From Candidatus Cloacimonas acidaminovorans str. Evry (GTDB lineage Bacteria; Cloacimonadota; Cloacimonadia; Cloacimonadales; Cloacimonadaceae), in assembly GCF_000146065.2 (NCBI RefSeq), contig NC_020449.1:682001-746000 (forward strand): a stretch of DNA of 64,000 nt, written 5' to 3'. Below the pieces are notes generated by a model. The model saw only the letters and a program-made list of their open reading frames with translations. It was not told where the DNA came from and did no database searches. This document shows positions 16,761-25,505 of the stretch, piece after piece; the stretch's first letter is position 1, and each line of letters begins with the position of its first letter. The position numbers and the translations under genes are program-made.

Positions 16761-17680
16761 AAAAAATATTGATTCTGATTCTATGGCTCTTAATCGGTGT
16801 AGGCATTATTATTGCATATCTTACATTAGGCAAACCGGATACGAATATTATTACTCAAGTTAGAATTCCTCGTTTGCTGTTAACTCTTTTCACTGGAATG
16901 GCATTAGCCGGAATTGGTTCTATCTATCAACTTATGCTTGCCAATCCATTAGCCGAACCGTATATTTTAGGAATTTCTTCTGGTTCCGCTTTTGGCAGTA
17001 TACTTCTTGGTATATCCGGATTGATTATTTTGATGCCTGTTGGTGGTTTTATAGGTGCAGGTTTTACAATGTTGCTGGTTTGGAAACTGGCACACCAAAA
17101 AGGAAGATTTGATAAAAGCCGTTTATTGATTGCCGGTGTGATTGCCGGAATGTTTTTTTCTGCCGGTATTTCGTTGATTATGTATCTTCATCAGCAAGAT
17201 ACGGCTCTAATTTTAGGAACCCTGATGGGCAATTTGGGGCATATATTTACTAAAGGTGAATGGACAAGTTTTTTAATTCTGATGGGGTTATCTCTTATTA
17301 TCCTCATCTATCTTTTTTTCCAATCCACAGCTATTGATATTTTAAGTTGCGGAGATTTATATGCTGCCAGCTTGGGAATAAATGTTTTATCGCTAAGGCG
17401 TCAGATTTTTATCCTCACTTCCATAGTGATTGGAATTAGTGTATCTTATGCCGGAATAATTGGCTTTGTCGGATTAATTATTCCGCATATTGTGCGCTTT
17501 TTCATTCCCTCAGGACAGAAAAAAATATATCTGCTGTCATTATGGTCGGGAGGTATTTTTCTTCTTGCCTGTGATCTGCTCGCTAAACATATATTGTCTA
17601 TGGAATTACCCGTTGGAATAATTACTGCCTTTATCGGCTGTCCTTTTTTTATGTGGCTGCTTTTAAAAAAACAAGGTTGA
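16757..17680 (+). CDS. FecCD/BtuC family ABC permease
   Basis: A 307-residue inner-membrane permease of the BtuC/FecCD family, with eight or more hydrophobic segments. Family signatures include IPRLLLTLFTGMALAGIGSIYQ near the N-terminus, NPLAEPYILGISSGSAFG, and GFVGLIIPHIVRF near the C-terminus, the region that contacts the ATPase. The start at ATG 16757 overlaps the stop of the binding-protein gene (ATGA); ATG 16742 would add five residues. The usual third gene, a BtuD/FecE ATPase, does not follow: 110 bp downstream lies the left end of an IS630 element, and beyond it there is no ATPase. The ATPase must be elsewhere or has been lost. Confidence 0.9.
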   Translation: MKKILILILWLLIGVGIIIAYLTLGKPDTNIITQVRIPRLLLTLFTGMALAGIGSIYQLMLANPLAEPYILGISSGSAFGSILLGISGLIILMPVGGFIGAGFTMLLVWKLAHQKGRFDKSRLLIAGVIAGMFFSAGISLIMYLHQQDTALILGTLMGNLGHIFTKGEWTSFLILMGLSLIILIYLFFQSTAIDILSCGDLYAASLGINVLSLRRQIFILTSIVIGISVSYAGIIGFVGLIIPHIVRFFIPSGQKKIYLLSLWSGGIFLLACDLLAKHILSMELPVGIITAFIGCPFFMWLLLKKQG

Positions 17681-17860
17681 CGAAGATAAATTAGCAATTA
17701 GGATTGAATGGATTATAGGGATTCACAAGGATTTTTTTGAACGACAGGATGTAATTCTTCCAGAAAGTTGACATCCTCGTCAACCTACTAATACCATTTC
17801 GCTTGCATAATTACAAGATATGATTATATTATCTCCAGAGTTTACAAACTGGAGGTAAAC

Positions 17861-18376
17861 ATGAATCGTATCCATGTTAACGACACAATGACTGCTGATG
17901 AGTTAAAGTTAAGGATGTGCAACAGCAAAGATATTCAAGAGCACAATCGCTGGCAGGCATTATATATGGCAAAAGCGAAAGGATTATCGGCCCAGGAGAT
18001 AGCTGATATTATTGGAGTATCCAAATACACAGTCAATAAGTGGGTGTATAACTTCAATCATATTGGAGAAGAGAGTATATTTAGCCATAATAGAGGTTGT
18101 AATCGTACTTCATTTCTCAGTTGGCAAGAGGAAGAAGAGCTTCTATCCGAGATTGGTAAACAAGCTGAAAAGGGTCTGTTGGTAGTTGTCAAAACGATCA
18201 AAGCAGAAATAGAAGCCAGGATAGGGAGGACAGTCTCCAAGGATTATCCCTATGATTTGTTGCATCGTCATGGCTGGAGAAGAGTAGTTCCTCGACCTAA
18301 ACATCCCCAGCAAGATGCTGAAGCCCAGGAAGACTTTAAAAAAAACTCCCGGAATACCTGGCAGCCGCCTTGCTAA
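17861..18376 (+). CDS. IS630 transposase, upstream frame (orfA)
   Basis: This 171-residue frame encodes the N-terminal DNA-binding part of the transposase: helix-turn-helix GLSAQEIADIIGVSKYTVNKW near residues 45-65 and a second winged-helix region (TVSKDYPYDLLHRHGWRRV) before the catalytic domain. Start ATG 17861 has GGAGG seven bases upstream. Family homology stops abruptly at the A-run at 18338-18345; the last ten codons (NSRNTWQPPC) are out-of-frame sequence. It could act alone as a DNA-binding regulator of transposition, as in other two-frame elements. Confidence 0.85.
   Translation: MNRIHVNDTMTADELKLRMCNSKDIQEHNRWQALYMAKAKGLSAQEIADIIGVSKYTVNKWVYNFNHIGEESIFSHNRGCNRTSFLSWQEEEELLSEIGKQAEKGLLVVVKTIKAEIEARIGRTVSKDYPYDLLHRHGWRRVVPRPKHPQQDAEAQEDFKKNSRNTWQPPC
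18340..18346 (+). promoter_or_regulatory. A_AAA_AAC slippery heptamer for -1 frameshifting
   Basis: The upstream frame reads codons AAA-AAA-AAC here. A -1 slip on A_AAA_AAC re-pairs on AAA-AAA and continues CTC-CCG-GAA, giving KKLPEYLAAALLSFQPND, the normal sequence linking the two transposase domains. A single-base assembly error in the run of eight A residues is the alternative. Confidence 0.7.
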
Positions 18377-18918
18377 GTTTTCAACCCAACGATACAAGAC
18401 CCATTCAGGTATTTTTCCAAGACGAAGCCCGCTTCGGAAGAATCAATACTCCTGTCGCCTGTTGGGCTCCTAAAGGTCAGAGACCTACAGTTTCGAAACA
18501 GATTGTAAGACAATATTTATATGCCTACTCAGCGGTGAATCCGGTAAGTGGTGACATCTTCTCTATCCTGGCTCCCAACTGCGATACCGATATTATGTCG
18601 TTATTCATTGAGAACTTCTCTAATGAGTACCAGGATTACCGAAACATTATGATTATGGATAAAGCTGGATGGCATACCACCAGCTACCTGAAAAGCTTCG
18701 ATAATGTCCGATACATCTTCCTACCTCCATATAGTCCAGAATTGAATCCAACAGAACATCTGTGGGCAAAGATTAGAGACCTGAAGTTTAGAAACATAAC
18801 CTTCAATTCAATGAATGAAGTTATGAATGCTCTGATTGAGTGCTTTGAATACTTTGATGAAAACAAGGATATGGTCTCAAAACTAACTTATTTCAAATGG
18901 CTTAATTTGGATGTATGA
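18346..18918 (+). CDS. IS630 transposase, catalytic DDE part (orfB, by -1 frameshift)
   Basis: The frame entered after the slippery site encodes the DDE_3 catalytic domain. The three acidic residues are visible: first Asp in QVFFQDEARFGR, second Asp in IMIMDKAGWHT, and the Glu in LPPYSPELNPTEHLWAKIRD. There is no independent ribosome site at the first in-frame ATG (18370), which falls inside the domain linker, so expression as a fusion with orfA is expected. Catalytic residues and both terminal repeats are intact, so the element may be mobile. Confidence 0.87.
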   Translation, partial: LPEYLAAALLSFQPNDTRPIQVFFQDEARFGRINTPVACWAPKGQRPTVSKQIVRQYLYAYSAVNPVSGDIFSILAPNCDTDIMSLFIENFSNEYQDYRNIMIMDKAGWHTTSYLKSFDNVRYIFLPPYSPELNPTEHLWAKIRDLKFRNITFNSMNEVMNALIECFEYFDENKDMVSKLTYFKWLNLDV

Positions 18919-18943
18919 AAGCGAATTGGTATAAATTGTGTAG

Positions 18944-18976
18944 CCGGAGCTCACTGAAGCTCAGGAGCATTTTTTT
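18944..18976 (+). terminator. Terminator-like hairpin after the IS element
   Basis: CCGGAGCT (18944-18951) pairs with AGCTCAGG (18958-18965) with one mismatch and is followed by seven T residues at 18970-18976. The upstream TGTGTAG links it to the GTAG-headed palindromes at 7189 and 19030. It would stop rightward transcription leaving the IS element. Confidence 0.5.
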
Positions 18977-19029
18977 ACGATGGACACACCTTGTTTCACT
19001 TTTTCACTTTTTCACCTTTTCACTTACTT

Positions 19030-19058
19030 GCGGAGGAACGGCGTTCTCCGACTACACA
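19030..19058 (-). repeat. GTAG-headed palindrome
   Basis: On the minus strand TGTGTAGTCGGAGAAC is followed by GCC and GTTCCTCCGC: stem CGGAGAAC/GTTC-CTCCG with a one-base bulge. It shares its head with elements at 7189-7207 and 18937-18965. Confidence 0.5.
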
Positions 19059-19085
19059 AAAAGCCCCGGCATAAAACCAGGGCTT
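19056..19085 (-). terminator. Intrinsic terminator of the receptor/secreted-protein operon
   Basis: On the minus strand AAGCCCTGG (19085-19077) pairs with CCGGGGCTT (19069-19061), nine pairs including one G-U, loop of seven, followed by TTTTG. It lies 30 bp after the stop codon of the last operon gene at 19115. On the plus strand the same stem has a C-A mismatch, so the minus direction is favoured. Confidence 0.75.
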
Positions 19086-19114
19086 TACTTTTTTCCATTT
19101 GAGGAAGGGTTTTC

Positions 19115-21298
19115 TTATTTCATCAACATCATTTTACGGGTTTCAACTTTGCCATCTGTGGTAAGGCGATAGAAATATAGTCCACTGGTAACTTTGTTAC
19201 CATTATTGTCTGTTCCATTCCAGACCACATTATTTCTTCCAAAATTGGCAATACCATTATGAAGTGTTTTAACCAACTGACCTTTCACATTATAAACTGA
19301 TAGATTGGCATTAGCAGTTTTGGGCATATCAAAACTGATGGTAGTTTCCGGATTGAAAGGATTGGGATAGTTTTGATTCAACATATTGGTAACAGGGCTA
19401 ACAGTAGGATCATCTGAAGCATTGCTGGGAAAGACGATTTGCAGTTCTGTAAACATTACCCGTCCACCATCATTCATAGGACCGACTCCAGGACTAATAA
19501 CAAAAGCACCCCAGGTAAAATCATCGTAGAAAAGAAGACCAAGCTTACCAACTTTCTCACCATTACTTTCACCAACATAAATAACTTTGTCGGCTGGATA
19601 TACCCACATTGGCTTAATGCCTGCAAATTCAGGGGTCTCAATATTGTTCAGTTTAATGGGTTCACTCCAATGATTGCCATTATCTCCAGAAACAGAAATC
19701 CAAATTTCTGGGGTATTTGCCCAAGCAGAATAGTCGCTATCACCATCAGCATTATACCACTTTGCCCGTGCGCTATTTTGCCAGACCATAGCTAACATTC
19801 CATGACCATTATTTTCAGTAACTTTCATATTATTGCAATGGAAAAACATAGCACTATCATGAGCATTCTGATCCCAATAGGGGAATTCCCAGCTTAAATA
19901 CATATCAACAAACCACTCATGTGTATCAGGGTCTTGAACAAAGTCCTCAACACCCCAAGGTGGTTGGCTATCCCATGGCTGATAATGTTCATCTACATCG
20001 TTAGTTGGATCCTTACGGGGCCAGATATCGTTAATTCTGAACTGAGAACCTTCTGGCTGAGAAGGATTAAAGATAATTTCTTTGGGTAATTGGAAATTAG
20101 GAAACCAATAACCATCATTGGTAACAAGTCTCCAAACAGCAGGGAAATGAATACGACCCAAATCGTCAACAGTAGCATTCAAATGACCTGAAGCTGAAGA
20201 AAATAATTCCCAGTAAATATCATTATCGCCATAAGGTAATTCGCTTTGATTTTTAAAAAAACCAGTTGTATCAGTAGGACTGGTATTAGGATTCCATGTT
20301 GGCAGGTTACCCCAACTACTGGTCCGCGACCAAGTTCCTTCTCCATAATTTCCACATTGGAAAACATCTACATCCTGCTCAACAATATTGGTTGATCCAT
20401 CTGCTTCCGTTGCAAAATGAAAACCTGCATAATAAATGTTTCCTGCATTATCCGCCGTTAAAGAATTGAAGGGTCTACGCCACTCGTCATCAACATTCCA
20501 TTCATCCATTTCCGGAATTGAGGTATATTGCCAAGTAAGAGGAACATTTTGTTCAATTTGATTAGCATCAAAATCGGCATAAGCAATTTTGGGATTTTCG
20601 GAAGGACCGTAAGTGTGAGTAATTGAGTTTCTCGCTATCACATAGATTCTTCTCTTATCGGGATAAGGAGAGGGACCAATTACAGCCGTGGGCCAAATGA
20701 ATTCATTATTGTCAGTAAAATTACCATCGGAAGTATAAACAGTTGAAGGATTATCAATAACATCTACAAGAGGGGTAAATAAGCCATAAATGCCCTCATA
20801 AAATTGGTCCACGGTAAACTGCACTTCCATTTCCGTATCCGTATCGGAATTTGCATGCCAGGCATAAAATGGCTTTCCAGAAACTGGATCAACAGCCACA
20901 GTGCCATATCCTTCATTATTTGCTTCTGTTGTAATCTCATTATTAACGATAACATCACCGTTAGCATCAAGATAAGCGTAAAATATACGACGGGTTCCCG
21001 TAGAAGTTCTACGTCCATGATAGGTTAAGAAATATCCGCCTCCTAAAATATTAGACGGAATTACACGTAAAGGCAAACCGTTATAACTTCCTATCATATA
21101 ATCATAATAAGAAGTTAAAAGAGAATGCGGAGTTTTGGTAAAAGTATATACCGGAGCTGTTCGTTCGCTCGGTATTATTTTTTTAGGGACAGGGGTTTCC
21201 ATTGCCTTCTTGTTATCGGGAGTAGGAATCATTTCCTGGGCAAAAATTATGCCCACAAGCAAAGACAATGTTAAGCTGACTAATAGGATTTTTTTCAT
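19115..21298 (-). CDS. Secreted protein with FlgD-like/type IX C-terminal sorting tail
   Basis: A 727-residue exported protein. Residues 1-20 are a signal peptide (MKKILLVSLTLSLLVGIIFA). The bulk, about 60-620, is rich in Trp, Asp and Tyr with repeated FYAYLDANGD/IYYAGFHFATEAD-type strands that resemble a sialidase-like or other beta-propeller, though I cannot assign an activity. The last 85 residues are a sorting/FlgD-Ig domain: NQNYPNPFNPETTISFDMP, then VYNVKGQLVKTL, VVWNGTDNNGNKVTSGLYFY and the basic end RKMMLMK. Such tails direct proteins through the type IX system to the cell surface. It is the last gene of the receptor operon, 29 bp after the PorV-like gene and before an intrinsic terminator. 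Confidence 0.8.
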   Translation of the reverse strand: MKKILLVSLTLSLLVGIIFAQEMIPTPDNKKAMETPVPKKIIPSERTAPVYTFTKTPHSLLTSYYDYMIGSYNGLPLRVIPSNILGGGYFLTYHGRRTSTGTRRIFYAYLDANGDVIVNNEITTEANNEGYGTVAVDPVSGKPFYAWHANSDTDTEMEVQFTVDQFYEGIYGLFTPLVDVIDNPSTVYTSDGNFTDNNEFIWPTAVIGPSPYPDKRRIYVIARNSITHTYGPSENPKIAYADFDANQIEQNVPLTWQYTSIPEMDEWNVDDEWRRPFNSLTADNAGNIYYAGFHFATEADGSTNIVEQDVDVFQCGNYGEGTWSRTSSWGNLPTWNPNTSPTDTTGFFKNQSELPYGDNDIYWELFSSASGHLNATVDDLGRIHFPAVWRLVTNDGYWFPNFQLPKEIIFNPSQPEGSQFRINDIWPRKDPTNDVDEHYQPWDSQPPWGVEDFVQDPDTHEWFVDMYLSWEFPYWDQNAHDSAMFFHCNNMKVTENNGHGMLAMVWQNSARAKWYNADGDSDYSAWANTPEIWISVSGDNGNHWSEPIKLNNIETPEFAGIKPMWVYPADKVIYVGESNGEKVGKLGLLFYDDFTWGAFVISPGVGPMNDGGRVMFTELQIVFPSNASDDPTVSPVTNMLNQNYPNPFNPETTISFDMPKTANANLSVYNVKGQLVKTLHNGIANFGRNNVVWNGTDNNGNKVTSGLYFYRLTTDGKVETRKMMLMK

Positions 21299-21327
21299 TA
21301 TTTCCTCCTGAATCTTTATTGATTCTT

Positions 21328-22359
21328 TTAATATTTAATTTTTAAAGAAACACGATGAGCACCCTTAATAAAGGACTCAGCCAAATCACCCATATCGGTA
21401 TAGGCATAGTCAATGTTAAAAATGCCAAAAGAAGTAGGAACTTGCCAGCCCACTCCTGCAGCAAAGCCATTTGTATCATAATTGAATTGATATCCGCATC
21501 GGAAAAATATGTTTCCCAGCTTATATTCAGTTCCCAAATTCCAGGTCTCTAAACGGTCTATTACATTATCCAACTGCAGAGATGCGATCCAATAGTTATT
21601 TCCTTTCCGCATCAGGTCGCCACTAACTCCTAAAGAGAAGCTGAGAGGGATTTTACTATCCAATTCAATACCATCTTCATCAACAAGACCATCTCCATCA
21701 TTATCAAACAAATCAAAAGGGTCTTCATCATCTCTGCCGTCTTCATCATCATCAACCCGAAAACGAATATCAGGACCAAAATTACGCATTGCCATCCCGA
21801 TTTTAATATTTCTCCAACCTGTGTTATACATTGAACCAACATCAACTGCATAGCTGTTTACATTAAATTCATACAGATTTTCACGGAGATATTTTATTCC
21901 CAGTCCGGCTGAGAATTTATTGGTAAATTGTTGAGCAAAAGCTGCTCCTATGGCAATGTCACTGCAAGTGAATTTTTCTCCGGTAGGTCCAAATGGCTCT
22001 TCTTCTGTTATATCCATATCATCCATATGTAATATGCTGCCATATAGTGCAATAGTAGATACCCCATTGGTATATGTGGCAGCTCCGAATTCATGCATAA
22101 TACTGGCAGGCCAATTAGTATGCGAAACAAAAACCTGATTTTCAAAGGCAGGAGCCAAACCAGCAGGATTCCAGTAAACAGAAGAAATATCATCAGTTAC
22201 GGCTGTATACGCTTCTGCCATACCTACGGCACGAGCATCCACACCAAGCTTGAGAAACTGCAAAGCTACCGTTCCCGTTTTACCAAATGGCTTGGCTGTA
22301 ATTATCAGCGGTAAACCGGCTATTGTAATAATCAGGACAAGTGTTAATACTTTCTTCAC
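21328..22359 (-). CDS. PorV/PorQ-like outer membrane beta-barrel protein
   Basis: A 343-residue outer-membrane protein with a signal peptide (cleavage near residue 22) and the family N-terminus GTVALQFLKLGVDARAVGMAEAYTAV, then ISSVYWNPAGLA, which is typical of PorV and related barrels. PorV escorts type IX cargo at the outer membrane. The barrel ends in alternating strands and VSLKIKY. An acidic insert at residues 202-230 (DDDEDGRDDEDPFD, DNDGDGLVDEDG) resembles calcium-binding thrombospondin-3-type loops and occurs in the neighbouring secreted protein as well. It lies between two secreted proteins in the same operon, which suggests it serves them. A generic fatty-acid-porin-like role is the alternative. 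Confidence 0.78.
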   Translation of the reverse strand: MKKVLTLVLIITIAGLPLIITAKPFGKTGTVALQFLKLGVDARAVGMAEAYTAVTDDISSVYWNPAGLAPAFENQVFVSHTNWPASIMHEFGAATYTNGVSTIALYGSILHMDDMDITEEEPFGPTGEKFTCSDIAIGAAFAQQFTNKFSAGLGIKYLRENLYEFNVNSYAVDVGSMYNTGWRNIKIGMAMRNFGPDIRFRVDDDEDGRDDEDPFDLFDNDGDGLVDEDGIELDSKIPLSFSLGVSGDLMRKGNNYWIASLQLDNVIDRLETWNLGTEYKLGNIFFRCGYQFNYDTNGFAAGVGWQVPTSFGIFNIDYAYTDMGDLAESFIKGAHRVSLKIKY

Positions 22360-22369
22360 AGCTCCTCCC

Positions 22370-25300
22370 TCATTTAATTATGACAAATTTGCCGACTTTG
22401 TTTTTGCCGTCGGCTTTGTTCTCTACGGAGTATAGATAAACACCAGGGGCTATTATCTGTTTGTTTTTTGAAAGTAAATCCCATGCTTCCATACCATCCG
22501 CTGCAAGACCTGTAGAACTTGCTTTAGAAATAGTGATGATATCGGTAACCGGGGCACCATCATGTTTCAAGGTCTGAACAAGATCACCTGCTAAAGTATA
22601 AATGCGGATATCACAACGTTTAGGTAGATTAATAAACCATATACGACGGCTTTTATCTCCCTTTTCATCATTTTCTCTGCGTCCGTCAAAACTGCTTCTG
22701 CCAATATAGGGATTGGGAATAACCATTATATTATCCATATTTTCCTTAGCCAAAGTACCGGGGAAAAATACTTTCATATTAGCATCAGCATCTCTTCCGC
22801 TTTCCAAATAATTCAGATCATTTGCAGGAATACCTCTATCAAAAGCGGTTAAAGCAACATAATATTCAACGCCTTTTCGGGGATACATAATATATGATTT
22901 GTAGTAGCGTCTGGCTAATCTTTCTTTCCGGAGGTTACTCAAGTCCAAAGTATCAGGGGCTTCTGCTCCTTCGCCTCCAGGAAAAGCAAATCCTTGTAAA
23001 GGAATTAGTTTAGGGTCATATAGTGCATAAAATATATGATCAGGGATGTCTTGATGTTTGAAAATGCGTGCTTGCAAAAGTTCGGTGGTTTCAAGATCGG
23101 GTCCTGTTATACTGTTAGCATAGTTTTGAAGGGATTGCCAGTCGGTTACTTCATTATATGTTGTCCCATTTATTACAATATCTGGCGTATAAATAGGCCA
23201 ACCATAAAATGTATCACCATTGGGAACAAGTTGATAATTTTCGTCAAAGTGGTAGAATTTATGATACTCACTTACATCTACATTCCATTCATTTTTATTG
23301 GGAAGACCAGTATCAATACCTAAATAACCTCCAAAATCCCTGAATAAATCAGGAAAAGCACTATTTACAGTGTAATCAGAATGATCACGAGGTGTATCAA
23401 CCTTATCCCAACGCTTAATCATTTCCCAGTCCTCCTGGCTTCCGCTTCCGCTTCTTCCCCATAAGGTGTAACCCTGAAAATCCTTGCGTAAACGTGAAGC
23501 TGTATAAGGATTAACCAGAGCATTCATATTCCAGCGTTTATCTTCCATTCCAGGCTCAGGAGGTGGTCCCGGTCTATATTCTTCAGGTATATCAACCCAG
23601 TTATTTGCAATATAAGGAGTAGGATCACTATCAAGACCTGAAATCAATAAACTACTTTCAGGATTTTGCCAGCCAATAATTGCAGTACTTACTGTTTTAA
23701 CATCATAAGAAAATTCACTGCGATTATCCCAATAAACATCTAGACGATTACCATCATCTTGTAATTGAGCATATAAATTTGGAATATCTGGCGGCTCAGG
23801 AGGTGTATAATGAGGAAATGTATCTGGTTGAGTTACCGTAATCAGGTCTTGTGCCTGGCCGTATATTTCTTTAGCCCAACCTGCTGATTTTTTCAGGTCT
23901 TCCTTATTATCTCCGGGGAAAACTGCAACTACGATTTTCATTGTCTTTTTGGGTGGTAAGTTCCACCGTTTTGCCAGATCACTATATTCTGAAGGATTTT
24001 CTGGTTGAGCTCCATAGAAAGAAAATAGAAAACGGGTATCATTTGGAGTAGGTTGTTCCCATTCAGTTAAATCTTCCTGTTCAGGACGCAGAGCAGTATA
24101 TGTAGGGGAAGATGGTTTTGGGTTGCGTCCGGTTAGTAACCAATATTTTTCATTTGAGGTCTCACCAGGTTTGGGAATTTTAAGTGGATTACCGTCATCA
24201 GGTCCATCACCAACTTTCCAATACCAGCAGTGGAACTTTAACTTTTCCGGATCAGGGGTACAAACACGAGCTCCTACCATTCCGGGAGTAATACCGTTAT
24301 CAAAGTCACCATCATAAGTATAGGCAAATTCATATCCGGTTCCCTTTACATAGCCGGATTTATCATCAGCTGCCTTTTCCACTCCCCAGGTTTGAGGACC
24401 TACATCACAATCCATATAAATTCCCATTGCACAGTCATACAAAGTATCGGCTTCATTCATATTGGTTATATCAAATTCTACATAAACCAGATTTTTAATA
24501 TATTCAAAGCTCCATTGATAACTCATCTGGCGCACTCGTATATTTAAAGGATAATGTGTGTTTGCACCACTTGATTTGCCGTAATCCCGCTCTCCTGAAG
24601 TCCCAAAAGGGCAGTAATCGTAATAAAAAGAGATAAAATCCTGTTCCGAAACGGGAGCACCATCTTCATCTATCCTGCCATCCTGATCATCGTCATAAGG
24701 AGCGGCAAAAGCATAAGTTGAATTATTATATGATAAATCCATAAAACCCAGAGGAAACCAAATTTCGGCATTTATAGGATCATCTAAAATAGTAAAATCC
24801 CTAATGGGAACCTCTGCCAGGAAATTACTCCCAAAATTCTCACTGAATTGAGTTGGTAATTCTAAACCGCTTCTGAAGGGAAAAGTAAAACCGGCGCCAT
24901 CTTCATCTATTTTCCCGTCACCATCATCATCCACACCACGCTTTTGTTTCCTTGTAGTGGCATAAATAATTCCATCAAGATTGTTATATGTAGAATAGTT
25001 CTCCGTTTGATCAGGATTATTTACCAGCAAAGGATTGTAAGCAGGTAAAAATTCATATAAATCCCAATCACCATCAAAACCCACACTTACTAAAGTATCT
25101 ATCACTGCTTGTTTAGTAGGATTCCAGCGAGGATCTGCTGCAGTAATAATAGTGTCGTTGGTTTCCGAAGGAGGATAAACTAACCAGTACAATTTTTTTC
25201 CGAAGGAATCACGGCGCTGTTTTTTGGCTCCGAACCATAAAGCTCCTTGATATAAATAATCAATTCCACTTCCTCCAGGATATTCCAAGGAAGGATATTG

Positions 25301-25492
25301 AGGAACAATATCATCTCCGGAACCGAAGAAACCATAATTACTAACTCGCAACCAGATGTTTCCTACATTATGATATTTAGTTAAATCCAGTTTTTTTGTT
25401 CCTGTAGCAGGAACTGCCGAAGCCGCATAAGCTGCACTGGCTGTAAAAAACAGCAATAGGCAAAGGCAGATTCCAATCTTATAAAACTTCAT
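22370..25492 (-). CDS. Large secreted protein with calcium-type acidic loops and C-terminal sorting-like domain
   Basis: A 1040-residue exported protein of unknown function. A signal peptide ends near residue 23 (FFTASAAYA). Two acidic loops, VDDDGDGKIDEDGA at 187-200 and YDDDQDGRIDEDGA at 266-279, have the DxDxDG spacing of calcium-binding repeats. The middle contains proline-rich turns and FN3-like strands (EPPDIPNLYAQLQDDGNRLDV). The C-terminus (NPYIGRSSFDGRR, then IRIYTLAGDLVQTLKHDG, and IAPGVYLYSVENK) is a diverged sorting/FlgD-like domain. It lies 13 bp after tonB and 10 bp before the PorV-like gene. The size, position and acidic loops suggest a calcium-stabilised surface protein. Confidence 0.75.
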   Translation of the reverse strand: MKFYKIGICLCLLLFFTASAAYAASAVPATGTKKLDLTKYHNVGNIWLRVSNYGFFGSGDDIVPQYPSLEYPGGSGIDYLYQGALWFGAKKQRRDSFGKKLYWLVYPPSETNDTIITAADPRWNPTKQAVIDTLVSVGFDGDWDLYEFLPAYNPLLVNNPDQTENYSTYNNLDGIIYATTRKQKRGVDDDGDGKIDEDGAGFTFPFRSGLELPTQFSENFGSNFLAEVPIRDFTILDDPINAEIWFPLGFMDLSYNNSTYAFAAPYDDDQDGRIDEDGAPVSEQDFISFYYDYCPFGTSGERDYGKSSGANTHYPLNIRVRQMSYQWSFEYIKNLVYVEFDITNMNEADTLYDCAMGIYMDCDVGPQTWGVEKAADDKSGYVKGTGYEFAYTYDGDFDNGITPGMVGARVCTPDPEKLKFHCWYWKVGDGPDDGNPLKIPKPGETSNEKYWLLTGRNPKPSSPTYTALRPEQEDLTEWEQPTPNDTRFLFSFYGAQPENPSEYSDLAKRWNLPPKKTMKIVVAVFPGDNKEDLKKSAGWAKEIYGQAQDLITVTQPDTFPHYTPPEPPDIPNLYAQLQDDGNRLDVYWDNRSEFSYDVKTVSTAIIGWQNPESSLLISGLDSDPTPYIANNWVDIPEEYRPGPPPEPGMEDKRWNMNALVNPYTASRLRKDFQGYTLWGRSGSGSQEDWEMIKRWDKVDTPRDHSDYTVNSAFPDLFRDFGGYLGIDTGLPNKNEWNVDVSEYHKFYHFDENYQLVPNGDTFYGWPIYTPDIVINGTTYNEVTDWQSLQNYANSITGPDLETTELLQARIFKHQDIPDHIFYALYDPKLIPLQGFAFPGGEGAEAPDTLDLSNLRKERLARRYYKSYIMYPRKGVEYYVALTAFDRGIPANDLNYLESGRDADANMKVFFPGTLAKENMDNIMVIPNPYIGRSSFDGRRENDEKGDKSRRIWFINLPKRCDIRIYTLAGDLVQTLKHDGAPVTDIITISKASSTGLAADGMEAWDLLSKNKQIIAPGVYLYSVENKADGKNKVGKFVIIK

Positions 25493-25505
25493 TAAACACT
25501 CCCAA

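Larger units (their letters stand above)
17791..18932 (+). mobile_element. IS630-family insertion sequence
   Basis: About 1142 bp bounded by terminal inverted repeats ATACCATTTCGCTTGCATA (17791-17809) and, as reverse complement of 18914-18932, ATACCAATTCGCTTTCATA, with 17 of 19 positions identical. It contains one transposase split over two frames. IS630 elements insert at TA; a TA lies directly left of the left repeat (17789-17790), but the right junction reads AA, so the exact duplication is unclear. It sits between the transporter permease and the terminator of the secreted-protein operon, apparently without breaking a gene. Confidence 0.85.
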
